39,889 nt of DNA from Lingula anatina. Its lineage: Eukaryota; Brachiopoda; Lingulata; Lingulida; Lingulidae. A program made the translations under genes and the position numbers. Under the pieces are notes generated by a model. It searched no databases, was not told where the DNA came from, and saw nothing but the letters and a program-made list of their open reading frames with translations. Below, piece by piece: positions 12,011-22,804 of this stretch. The first letter of the stretch is position 1, and every line of letters starts with the position of its first letter. The DNA lies in assembly GCF_001039355.2 (NCBI RefSeq), contig NW_019776134.1:1067-40955 (forward strand), given 5' to 3'.

Positions 12011-14602
12011 GATGAGGTAAAAAAAGAAAGGAAAAGAAATATCTCGCCTTGTCTCTTCTTCTACTCTCTCTCTCCCTTCCTCCTGGGTCTACAATTTGAC
12101 TTTGTGACGTGAAAGTAAACGTTAGGACTCTCACCGAGAAATGAGTTAGAATAAGCAGTGCAATCGATCGAAACTTTTCATCTAAATGAATCAACTAGTA
12201 ACAACAAGCTATCTTTCCAAACACAGACAACGAATGCCGGTCCACTTAAGCTCGACGGTCAATCATGACCCGCGCTCTAAAAGACTTACATCGATTATCA
12301 GTAGAAATCATGAGATAATGATGAATATTAATACCACTTTCCTTGTGACAACTTCTGATTTACTAAAAATTCCGGCAGAACAAATGAACGTATTCCAGTA
12401 CAAACAGAGAATTGATTGCTGTAGGAGCGTAAGCAGATCAAAGGCCTTGGATTGACAAAAGGACTTCTAACAGACGCAAGCCTACTTGTCTCAAAGACTA
12501 TTGATCAGCACTTGCTTCACTTTCTTGGGATTAAAAAGATGAATACGTTAATGTGGCATTTCCTTTCAAAATTGAAATAAAGAGCTCGGCTCTGAAAGCA
12601 GCCTCATCACGAAACTTCCCATCTTGTGAACTAATTAAACGTCAGGCGAGTTAGACACGGCGTTCCTTCTGCCAGCTGATAGCACAGACTTTGATACATG
12701 TTTTAAAAGTAATTTTCATCTTCACCACTACTCTTGTATGCCATTAACGATTATTGCCAATCCCGTTATCAAGACTAACATCAAATGAACACACTACTCT
12801 CCTTAAAGCGGTAGCAGTTATTTGCACTTCTCACTAGATAGGCTTCCACCAGCAGACGCTGGGGAAATACTCCACCATACCTTTCCCGCCATACACCAGA
12901 AAAAGGAACTACTGCGGAAGCGTACCCACGGAGCGTGAAAACTTCACATGTAATACATAATACGATAACGTAATTAGTTTAGATACAGTTATATGGATTC
13001 CTTTTTCTGCACAGACATCTACATTAATCAGGTAATCAAGCAAGCGACTAAGCAAAAAATAAAGCCTTATTAATTCAGTTAGAGCATTGTTTAATAGATG
13101 AGCAACGATGTAATGTTTTAAACACTTATTTACAATAGGCGGCAGTGCATACGATTTAGAAATCCCGAGGGTGGATTAAAAAAAATCAACGCCCCTTTAC
13201 AGAAAAAAATTGAAAAAATATGTTTGAAAGAAAATCAAAATAAAATGCATTACTAGCTAAATTTGTCCTACATGTACATGTATATACAAAAAGTACTGGA
13301 AACTTTTGGAACTGGATTCGACTAATCTTCTACAAATCTTTGCCCTATATTAACGACATACACCCGATTCTAAACAAAATAAATAATACAACGATGGGTC
13401 ATGTTAGTTAATCCACCATTAGTATAAATCAATGGTCATGGAATATGTAGAAAATCCATCATAGCGTTTGCCAGTCAACAGGAGCGTTTCTATGTACTCA
13501 GTAAGAACGGTAGTCATTTAAAGCATTGGTTAACGAGGAACAGGAACGAGAAGCGCTCTTACGTCGCGTGAAGTGGACTACCTTAGATTCATACGCGGGT
13601 TTCACGCCAATTCATGGCGGCAGTATCAAAAAGTTCTATTTGAAATGTCTTTAATTTACAGCAACTCACGAAATGATCCATAACTAAAATTAATCACATA
13701 AACTAAAATGTACCAGAATTGTAAATTATTGCAGTAATTAAAATACATATTTTGCTGGACGGTAAATCATCAAAAATTCTGACCGGAGTAATTGCTACTA
13801 TTCTCCTTGTCACTCTTGCAGAAGTTTTAATGAACGCATAGGTGGAGACGCCTAGATGCATAATCTATACTGATAATTATCTAACTACATCGTAATAAAT
13901 ATACAAAGGTGGTGGAGCAATTCATCCTCATTAGGCAGGTTGAACAGATACAGATTCCACAAGAACGATTTTTTACAAACAAGGTTGTGACGCCAATTGC
14001 TTCTTAGAGCATCTGCAACCATCTCAACTGAAACAGTCCCAGAGACCTTTCTGGCGCAACGTACTTAGTTCCGCATCTTCTCAGCTTAGAAGTCACTAAT
14101 AACGCCAACTGATATACATGTTTTATAAATCATCTTATAGATCATAAAGGAAAAATTACAAAACGATTTTCTGTGTTCAGAGGGGACATTAGTCGCCAGT
14201 GGTAAATTTCTCTTATTTCAAGGTAAATTATGGATGGTGGTTCAATAATTTAGAGCACTGCCCACTGCTGCTCACCCCAATGCCAGTTTTATAGGCATAA
14301 ACTAAGCACACACCATATTTGGTTTACAGAAATTTATATGACACACCATACATTTCGGCTACAGTAACACTAGCGTGAATTCGAATTTTGCGTTTGTATA
14401 TAATATATATAAGAATATATAGAGTATATGTAAGAAGACAAATCTTCCGCGTGGTTATCAATTGAATGTTCCAAAGTAAAAGAGGAGAAAGTCCTGGCAC
14501 TTCGCCACTGAAATCAATTCTACTTCTAAAAGAAAATGTGTTTCAAATATCCGAGGGCAGACATGGTAACAGCTACTTTTAGCACGTTTTTTTAACAAAC
14601 AA
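12011..14602. other. Non-coding stretch, no gene supported
   Basis: AT-rich sequence without a recognisable exon, RNA gene or transposon end. It contains two overlapping TACATGTA palindromes at 13269-13282. Confidence 0.55.
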
Positions 14603-14857
14603 ACTGTGGATATAGAATACACTAAAAACTCTTTTATAAAAATTGAAATTAAATGGAAAAAAGACATTTTGAAATCCCCTTAACTTCGAACATATATGAC
14701 GTTAAACAAAGAATTGAAAACTGAAAAATATTCATACATTGATTTAAATAGAAAAGAAAAACCCATTTTAACTAAATGCCGAATGGGCATTTTACCGTTA
14801 TGTGTAGACACTGGACGTTACACTAATAGACATATTAATGAAAGAACTGCCAACTAT

Positions 14858-14891
<34 letters not shown>

Positions 14892-15131
14892 ATTAGAAGA
14901 TGGGAGTCATTTCTTACTTATGTGCACTGCTTACATGGAGGAAAGATATGCACTTTATAAACATTTGGATATCAAAACAAATGGCATAAATAACATTTTT
15001 ATAGAAAATTGAATGTAAAAAAATTAAAGGCAATTTGTAAAATATATTGTAAGAATTTCGATTTAAGACAGGAAAATCGTATACAACAGGTGTCTTATAA
15101 GCCTGAAGTTCTGGGTGTTCCATACACATGA
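14603..15131 (+). pseudogene. Non-LTR retrotransposon reverse-transcriptase C-terminal remnant
   Basis: This is the far C-terminal end of a LINE-type ORF2 protein, downstream of the catalytic reverse-transcriptase core, which is absent here. The recognisable motif order is LRTY (from 14684), then a KCRMGILPL...ETGRY-like block (here with VDTGRY, about 14776-14819), then a zinc-binding pattern. The zinc pattern is C-x2-C (CQLC at 14848-14859), an acidic LED, and H-x4-C in HFLLMC (about 14908-14925), followed by a Y...R helix. This block is typical of animal non-LTR elements usually annotated as jockey/CR1/L2-like; I cannot fix the clade. The copy is dead: an in-frame TAA at 14681 precedes LRTY, one frame change lies before 14848, and a stop at 15010 precedes a second frame change. 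The tail then continues from 15021 to a TGA at 15129. Ten lysine codons from an A run sit between the second cysteine and the acidic segment. No target-site duplication or 3' tail was identified. Confidence 0.8.
14860..14889. repeat. Poly(A) tract inside the retrotransposon remnant
   Basis: Thirty A residues, exactly divisible by three, that keep the zinc-motif frame open across the run. It is probably slippage expansion of a short lysine-coding stretch after the element died. Confidence 0.9.
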
Positions 15132-15786
15132 CACGTAAATAAATGATGTATGTTATCATTATAGGCCTAGAAGAATTTCAAGAAAAACTAACAATTAGGT
15201 TGGTTAATATTGCTGTGTTTATTCAACTTCATATTTTTCAACAATAAACCACGCCGCGTTAGGGTCTATCATATTGGTATCCAGCATGCTGTTTATGTAC
15301 ATGTACTACATGTACGTGAACATTTCCCGCCAATAAAGCTTATATTTGACTAAAGCAGTCGCTTGTTAATTATGCATCCTCTTAATTCCACTCAAGGTGT
15401 TTCAGGGAGAGCAAATTTCAACTCTTCAGCACTAAATGCAGGCGTCCATTTGTCACTTTACTGCCCTTAAGGACAACTACACGCCACTGCCACAGACACG
15501 TCCGATAATCAATTAGAATATTTAAAATGAAATTGTATACCCAACTGTGCGCTTTATATCGAACTCTGTATTGGAAAATTGACTTCCCGAGAGTTTCATT
15601 TTGTGAGCAGACGACAGCTGTTTTATTGATTTACTGAAATGTTTATTGTGGACATTTTGGCGGGCTTGTGTCGGCACGTGGTGGGTTAGTTCACAGTTTT
15701 TCTGTTCCAAGTTTTGTTGATCGATACATTATGAACCGGGGACGTGTTGTTGCGTGCCACAGTTAAGAAAAGGGGGTACTTTCATG

Positions 15787-15824
15787 AATAAAATACGAAA
15801 TTTTATCGAAAAAAAAAAAAAAAA
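15787..15824 (+). other. AATAAA followed by a 16-base A run (retroposon-like 3' end)
   Basis: AATAAA at 15787-15792 lies 16 bases before an A run at 15809-15824. This spacing is expected between a polyadenylation signal and the tail of a reverse-transcribed RNA. The preceding 300 bases have a different texture from their surroundings but hold no recognisable gene. It could be a processed copy of a 3' UTR or a SINE/LINE tail, or coincidence in AT-rich DNA. Confidence 0.35.
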
Positions 15825-18620
15825 CAGTGACCTTCACACGATTATACACTTGATACACTGTTGGTAGCCTAATCTACTACTAATAGGTAAAATGTAATTT
15901 GCCCATTTCGTTAAAAATGTTTTTGGACGTCATTCCCTTTATACAATTGTCTCTGGTGAATTGCCATCACGTTTAACTAATGGACCAAAGAAAATGTAAG
16001 TAGCCAGTAGAGGTATTGAGAGTATTGTTACAAATACCAGTATGCCAGTGAGATCTAAGCAGCTTTTATAGGTGTATGTATTATTTCATGAATTTTTAAT
16101 TGCATCCGAAAGAACCCATTAGCCGGGTGCATGTTGAGCAAGATTAGATTTCTCTGATATCTCCTCAATCAATTCACTCTTTCTCACTGATCCTGAGACT
16201 TATACAGCTTATCATACTCGTCATAGAAATCTCACGATTACTGCATATTTTCACATTTATTTGAATTCTATTGACTTATAGTTCCGTTCGTTTTTGTGCA
16301 GCAACAAAATGTTTGACAAAGCAGGCATGAAAGATGAATTTGTGACAGGAGCGTGGGGCCAGATAACTCACCCATTTTTACTCCAAATGTCGAGACATGT
16401 ATTTTGAACACGTTTCTCAACCCAAAAGCCAGTTATCTTGCTATTATGCGCATTTTGCTCATATTAAGCGCACGACTGCAAACATTACCACTGCAAAGAC
16501 GACAATTTTAAGAAAGAGTTCCTGACCTACCGTTAGTAACTACACTGTATAAAACATACAGAACAAGAAGACAAGAACCAGCCCTACAAGTAAATACTTG
16601 GCTAAAACGCTTTCGTGGAATAATGAAATTGTGGAAAATTCTGCCATATGGTTCCCAAATCCCAGACGAGTTATTTGCTGCCAAATTTATCATTGAGACA
16701 GAAGTAAAGCGGGACTGAAACGACCTACAAACCTTGAGATAAGAACCAAGTAAAACATCGACTTCCCAGATGACGGTAATTCCTAAAATTCCATGAAAAA
16801 CTGTTAACCATTCACTGAGGTACCACGCGGGTCGTTTCGAATCGATGACCCAAGGACACGTGGTCGGTGGTAAACGACAGGCTCACTGCCGGTGAACATC
16901 AGCATCGGATGTGGGATCGTCTGCTGTCGCCATTGCTTCCTTGATTCATTATTTTACTACTTCCTATTTCAGTTGCATACGTTTTTTATTCATATTCTTC
17001 ACTGTAGTGTTCAGTATTTTCATAAAGCTTTGAAGGCATGCCGCATTTTGATGATGTATTTTATAAGTTGCTTTCCACAACGACCTATAAGATAATTTAC
17101 TAATGTCGCTATTGCTGAGTTAATAAATATTCTTTCAACAGCACTTTTCTCATATTACAAGTAATTTTATGTAAATATGAATGATGCAGAGATGAAATGG
17201 TATCTGATACTAAAAGCTTCATAAACATTAAAAATGACCTTTTTGCCAAGATACATAAAACAATCCCCATCTACATGTACTGCCGTAACTTCTTTCTCAT
17301 TTGTAACAACAAAGTGCCATCATTATTATCATCATCATCAACATTGACAGTGTTTAATCACCTACATAAGTGGTTACAACATCTAGATCATCATAAGCAC
17401 CACTAAAAACGATTTTAAACTGTCACGCTGGACGTTTGGCGTAAACGATGCGCTAAATTGGTACAACTACAGTGTACAAACACAAAAATACACACGCCAT
17501 TGATACAAGACGGAAAAATGCACAAAGGTTCATACGGAGAAAAGTAGGCGGCACGTTGACAAAAAAGTTGTAGTTTAAAAAAACTCGAGGGATACAAAGA
17601 TAACGATAAAAGTATAAATGTAAGAAAAAGCAAGACGTAAAGTAAGAGTATTTGAAAAAAATTAGAAAACTAAAAAACGTGAGTTAAGGGAAATACCACG
17701 AAGGACTGATAATCATCTGATATCTAGACCACAAGTGGGTTTAAAACATTCCGCGATACTAAGGGTACCACTTATAACGTGCTTGGAGAAACATGTACTA
17801 TTGCCAGTAGTGTTGGCACAGCAGCGAGTATTATGCAACTGTTGTTTTCATTGATCAAGAGAAACATATGTAAATAAGTGGCACCGGAATAAGGCCATAT
17901 CCCGCCATTAGTTTACAACGTTCTTATGTTAAAAAAAATAAAGAATGGACTATATAAGCTGACCAATGGGAGGAATTCACATGTAATTGATTTACATTGT
18001 CCTCTACATCAGATTAAGCATTTCGACTAATTTCCCATCTTGCAGCTTTTGATTTTTTTCGTAGTTGTTGTTTCACTCAATGACATACATGTAAGGCAAA
18101 CTCTGCAACATTTCGTCTGGCATATAATGGTAGTAGCACGGTATATACCTGCGCCCTCATTGCAGGTCAGGGTAGTAACAATGCCAATTTAATTAACACT
18201 TCGATCGCAGATGAGCTGCATTGTGTAACGAAACCATTACCATAAATACTTCACCAAACCATCTTTCTCAATCATAACTGAAATATCAATATTACATTTG
18301 ACCGTCACGTTATTGTCAGCCTCATAATGTCCAAATGAAAAGATATATTTGTTTGCTTAGCGCATTACCAAAACAGACAACACCTGAAAGAAAAGGTAAT
18401 TGAAATTACACTTAAGAAGCATTCTCGCTAATGAGTAGAGATGCGAACGCCTCACATGCAAAGTAAAGGCTAGCCGTTGCAACATCCACCCTGTAATTTC
18501 CAGTTTCAGAACTGCACTAAACACACTCAAACAAGAAAAATGATACACAAAAATGAAATCGAGCGAAAAGGTTTAAATGATAACGGGTAAAGGACATGAA
18601 TGAAGGACACTGCATCTTAC
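15825..18620. other. Non-coding stretch, no gene supported
   Basis: No supported gene. If the minus-strand exon at 18621-18749 is real, this interval would be its downstream intron. I could not find the next exon in it. Confidence 0.5.
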
Positions 18621-18749
18621 CAGGTCTACATTCCCACCCTGCTTTCTCCCGGCCGTACCCCCCGCCTGTGCTGCCGCTGCGTTCATCTTGTTTAAAAAAT
18701 CTATATAACTGGCTGCGACCGCCGTCTTGAAGTCTTTAAGGTATCTTGT
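18621..18749 (-). CDS. Candidate exon, possibly I-BAR/IMD-like
   Basis: Read on the minus strand, 129 bases are open throughout (43 codons). They are bounded upstream by an AG (AAAATAG, preceded by an in-frame stop) and downstream by a good donor, CTG|GTAAGA, in phase 0 at both ends. Codons are GC-rich against an AT-rich background. The peptide starts TRYLKDFKTAVAAS, continues YIDFLNKMNAAAAQAGGTAG and ends GGNVDL. The Y-[IF]-D-x-L-x-K-M pattern followed by alanines and GGT recalls the second half of helix 1 and the following loop of I-BAR (IMD) domains, as in IRSp53/BAIAP2 and MTSS1 proteins. Aligning it needs a 1-2 residue gap, so this is only a lead. Alternatively the ATG at 18686, with A at -3, could be a start codon, making this a first coding exon of 22 codons. 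No neighbouring exon was found. Confidence 0.4.
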
Positions 18750-19353
18750 CTATTTTGTTGGTAAACAATCAGCAAACGTGTTTCATTAGGAATGGGAAAA
18801 TTATTTCCCGTTTATTCCTGGGCATCAGCACCTGTCTTGCTCTTGCATAATGCTTCTAGTTGGAAGGCCTTGTCTTGCACAATAAGATACCCAATAGACT
18901 CCTATGAAAATATCTAATCTTTTTGTAGTATTTTGCACAAATTGCAGCGTCGACCTGTGCCCCTCTGAGCCTGCGCCCTGCCAACAGAGCGTAAACCTGA
19001 ATGAAACGACTCCTCAGTGGTAATATTTACGTTGTTCCAAGGTAAGGCCAGCGAGTCCCGTAGTAAGGAATTGCGCTTTGCTATCCATAACACTGCCTAA
19101 TTAAGTTACTTGTAGCATGCAATTGCGTAAAATAACTCAAATTAGAGTTTAAATCAGTAGATTCCTCGCCGTGCCATCTCCGTCCCGAATTGGGGAGTTT
19201 CTCTGGTATAAATTGGCTACCGCTCCATTCAATATTACCAGTGCCTATGGTGACAACGGTGGTTCGACCAGTCCGATCACACACAAAGGAAAACACAACT
19301 TGCCACTAGCGATTTATTAATATACACAAACAACGGGTGGGTTTTGCGTATCA

Positions 19354-19379
19354 AACCAATTGGCTGGAATGATTGGACC
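19354..19379. promoter_or_regulatory. Cluster of CCAAT boxes
   Basis: The short stretch ACCAATTGGCTGGAATGATT and the GGACC after it contain one CCAAT and two ATTGG (reverse CCAAT) cores. It lies about 0.6 kb upstream of the minus-strand candidate exon, in a region (18.9-19.7 kb) with more CpG than the surroundings. It would suit a promoter-proximal region, but no TATA box or initiator is convincing. Confidence 0.2.
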
Positions 19380-19960
19380 AAAGTGAGACAGAATTGACAT
19401 AAATCCATCGGGTCGATCACTCTAGGGTGCACTGTTAACCTCTTTTAAGTGAGAAGAACGCACGAAACCCGCAATTCTTCGATCAACTATGAAATATTAA
19501 TCACATCTTAATTGATCGCCTAAGCCTCGCGGAACATTTGTAGCTACAGTTTGAAAGTAATATCGGTGGTTTGCATGCATTTTCCGATTCATTCGGTTCT
19601 CCACATTGTGCTACGCTTACTCTATAACAATGGGGCAATCACAGTGGTGTATTAATTAAGTGTTCCGCCGAGGTTGTAATCAGCCCTGCAGGTCCGCAGC
19701 TAGCGTCACCAGCACTGATATTAATTCTTTCCATTCTGTGAGACAGCATTCCCCTGACATTGAAGACTTTCTAGCCCCATCACTAGTAATCTAATAGAGG
19801 AACAAAGTGCTCTCTCCAATTATCGTCGCCATTTGTTTCGCTTTATTTAGCATGGATGTATTTGATTACATAATGCCATGACAATTCGCGAGCTCCTAAA
19901 CACCCTTTTTAAATATACCTAAAAGCCACGCAAAAAAGAATTCTTGCATCCATCAAACCT
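19380..19960. other. Complex non-coding sequence, possible upstream region
   Basis: No sustained open frame. It contains several AT-rich homeodomain-type cores (TTAATTGATCG, TTAATTAAGTG, TAATCTAATAG) between GC-richer blocks. It may be regulatory sequence for the minus-strand candidate exon, but this is not demonstrable from one sequence. Confidence 0.2.

Positions 19961-20002
<42 letters not shown>
19961..20002. repeat. (TTTA)n microsatellite
   Basis: About ten tandem TTTA units. Confidence 0.95.
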
Positions 20003-20003
<1 letters not shown>

Positions 20004-21252
20004 CTTGTACATAAAAGGTATATCATCACTTTCTTCTCTGATTCAGATACCGGACAACGATAAATAAATGAAAAAATAAAACAACAAGAATGATATGGAA
20101 CACGCCTTTGGATAGTGCTTTGAAAGAATAAATGAGTCGTTGACACTGGGCATTAAAAGAAAATGTCATAAGAGCAAACAAATTTCGTTGTTTGGAGTGC
20201 TTTGCACCATTAGTTTGCCTGCTATCACTTAAAAGTAAATAAAAAAAAATTTGAAATCAAGGACTGTACAAAATGATAGATTAACTAACTAGGGCTATGT
20301 CGCCTTATTATTTCATAAATGGAACAGGTTCAGATTAGATTATTTTCTATATTCATATTTTGCATCTGGTGCTCTTGCTGAGCGTCTCGTGGGATCCATT
20401 TGTTCTTTTATACAACAATACAAGGGCAAAACCTAGTTTTCTATTATGAAAACCCCTTATTTTCCTGGAAACCATAGTACAATTGGTGCAGTACAGTATT
20501 AGGACATAAAAATGCTAAAAGGTAGGCTTACCATTGTCTTCCATTCAAGATAACATCGTACAATCAAAATAAGTGTCTCATTATGGATTAATACGTTTCG
20601 ACACTATCCAAGCCATTAAGATGATCTTTTCGGAGACCAACTTTTCTCATATTCATATAACCTCTGCTCATACCTTTATCTTTTACGTAGAACATCATAA
20701 AAATGTTAATAATTCCAATATAGTAATAACGCCTAATAAAAGATGAAAGGCACAGTTAGATCTTTCAAAAACTCTTCGCCATTTGGGGCTCTCCCCCAGT
20801 TTTCAGTCGATATTACAGTTCTAAAAATCACTTAAGACTTTCACCTCTGACTTGGCTGTTCCTACTTTCCTGCTTGATGTTTTCTCTAGATATTCCAGAT
20901 GATTTGATAATCTGCCAAGTGTTGGAGATACCCTCGAAATAAACCCGCTGGGAATCAAAACCATTTGTACTAGTACGTGTTTAGGCAAGGTTATTGTTGA
21001 GCACTTCGCAAAGCTACATGCTCTCTAAACGTGTCTAATCCAGTTCATAAAAGTTGGAACTTACTACAAGAGACACATTAGTGTCGTCCAATACGACCTA
21101 ACAAATAGCTAGCCTATGGGACAGAGATTCAATGCCTAAATAGGATGGGCATTAAAATGACGCAATCTCTTTAGTAACAGCCTTATCTCCCATTCTCCGC
21201 GCGCGGAGGCCCTCGGTTGGTGTTTGCGCATACATGTGTGCTCGCGTGCGTG

Positions 21253-21287
<35 letters not shown>

Positions 21288-22091
21288 ACGTGCGTGGGGG
21301 ATGAGAGGAATAGCCTACATAGTTCTCCAGTTTGCTAATAAGGAGACCGAAAGCTTACGATTGACAGGCGTTACCACAGATGGTTTAGGCTAATTACAAA
21401 AATGCATATAAAGAAAATGTGGCCATACAGCAAATCCCAACGGTAAGAATCTCAAATGTTCTTGCGAGTCAAGTGACTGGACAACAAACTTGTATCATTT
21501 GCACGGATTTTTTATTTGCATCCATATAAAACTACTGGCTGTCGGTTTACCAAAGACATGGATCCACTGATATAAGCTGAAGATAAATGTCAATGATTTT
21601 AGCAAATGACACTTCATATTTTAACGAGAAAAAAGACCTGTCCCATGATGCCTGATAGGCCTACACACCCCCCCCCCCAGCCCCACCCACCCCAACCACC
21701 ATCACCACCACTACCAACGTATCAGGAAGAATACATTTGTGACATTTCTGTAGAGCAAGAAGAAAAAAGTGGGCCTTTTTCACACCTTGGTGCCACTGAA
21801 AGCTGTTGTTCTAATATACAGAATTTCTAGAGCTAGCCAGGGGAGCACGAGGTAGAGTTGTCACAACCAGAAACAATCGACTGCAGCTCAAGGCGCACCT
21901 GTCGCAATGATGAGATCAAACACAAACACGAATTTAATTCTAAAACTGATTGCTATTGATGGTCAATATTCCCAGACAACACGTGGGCTAGTTCTGTCTC
22001 AGTCAAGGTATGCACAAGTAGTTGTTAATAATTTAAGTTTGTATCACTGTTCTTGCAGTGATGGTTCTGCCATTTTTAAAATGCCTAAATA
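20003..22091. other. Non-coding stretch with GT and C-rich simple repeats
   Basis: No gene supported. It includes a (TG)n run at 21254-21286 and a C run at 21668-21678 leading into CCA-rich sequence up to about 21716. The proline-rich open frame there is an artefact of this composition. Confidence 0.5.
21254..21286. repeat. (TG)n microsatellite
   Basis: Uninterrupted TG dinucleotides, followed by CACGTGCGTGGGGG. Confidence 0.95.
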
Positions 22092-22351
22092 GGGGAGACC
22101 GGGGCCAGTTGTTGGAACCCGGGGTAAGTTGCCCCCCCCCCCCCCATCAAGTCTCTTTAATAAAGTTACTTTAAGATGCTAAATTATTTCATTTGGACTC
22201 ACTGCCGACGCTTTCTTAGCACTGTTGGATGCGGTCACTTTACAAAATGATGTGATCAGTTCTTTTACCCCATAGTTTTGTCATAAATTGATTGGGGGGT
22301 GGGGGGGGGGGGGGCAACCTACCCCGGGGTCCAACTAGCCCCGGTCTCCCC
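22092..22351. mobile_element. Complete MITE with ~45-bp inverted repeats and TA target duplication
   Basis: The left end GGGGAGACCGGGGCCAGTTG is mirrored at the right end, whose reverse complement begins GGGGAGACCGGGGCTAGTTG. The similarity runs through an ACCCCGGGGTA(A/G)GTTG block into C/G homopolymers. TA flanks both sides (22090-22091 and 22352-22353), as expected for Tc1/mariner-type insertion. The 260-bp body has no coding capacity, so it would depend on a transposase made elsewhere. Long C (22132-22145) and G (from 22294) runs sit just inside the inverted repeats. Internal sequence includes a TTTTACCCCATAGTTTTGTC segment that recurs in the neighbouring partial copy. Confidence 0.8.
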
Positions 22352-22577
22352 TACCACTTATATAACAACGCTGTGTTGTCGATAAAGAAGCCAGATCAAG
22401 CCAGAGAACCAAATTCCATATAATTAATTTATCAATGATCTGGAAAAGTACAAACTCATTAACTTCCACTCTCAAGTATGTCGTATTGCCTCAAATTATT
22501 TTTTCAGATTCAAGCCTCTATCCGATTGCCAACACATTGTTATAACAAAGGCCACGACAGTCATATTATTGTAGGTA

Positions 22578-22682
22578 GGGGACCCCGGGGTAGGTTGGCC
22601 CCCCATCAATTTATGACAAAGTAACTATGGGGTAAAAGAATTGATATACTGCTTTGTGTTTAAACTGAGGGGCACTACATAC
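22578..22682. mobile_element. Partial second copy of the same MITE, ending in the gap
   Basis: Preceded by TA, it starts GGGGACCCCGGGGTAGGTTG, which is the terminal repeat with its internal GACCGGGGC part deleted. It continues through CCCCCCATCAATTTATGACA and the segment around GGGGTAAAAGAATTGAT, matching the reverse complement of the right half of the copy at 22092-22351. Sequence from about 22645 no longer matches clearly and then enters the N gap, so its right end is unknown. Confidence 0.65.
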
Positions 22683-22769
22683 NNNNNNNNNNNNNNNNNN
22701 NNNNNNNNNNNNNNNNNNNNNNNNNNNNNNNNNNNNNNNNNNNNNNNNNNNNNNNNNNNNNNNNNNNNN
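22683..22769. other. Assembly gap (87 N)
   Basis: Unknown bases. The left edge is a G/C-run MITE fragment and the right edge begins CCCACCCACACACAC. Both are difficult to sequence, which probably explains the gap. Open frames drawn across it are meaningless. Confidence 1.
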
Positions 22770-22775
<6 letters not shown>

Positions 22776-22800
<25 letters not shown>

Positions 22801-22804
22801 GCGC
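22776..22804. repeat. (CA)n microsatellite beside the gap
   Basis: CACACA run ending in CGCGCGC. Confidence 0.95.

Noticed and set aside
16836-16860. GTTTCGAATCGATGACC resembling a tRNA T-arm/B box.
   Set aside because: No matching A box, anticodon arm or acceptor stem at the required spacing on either strand.
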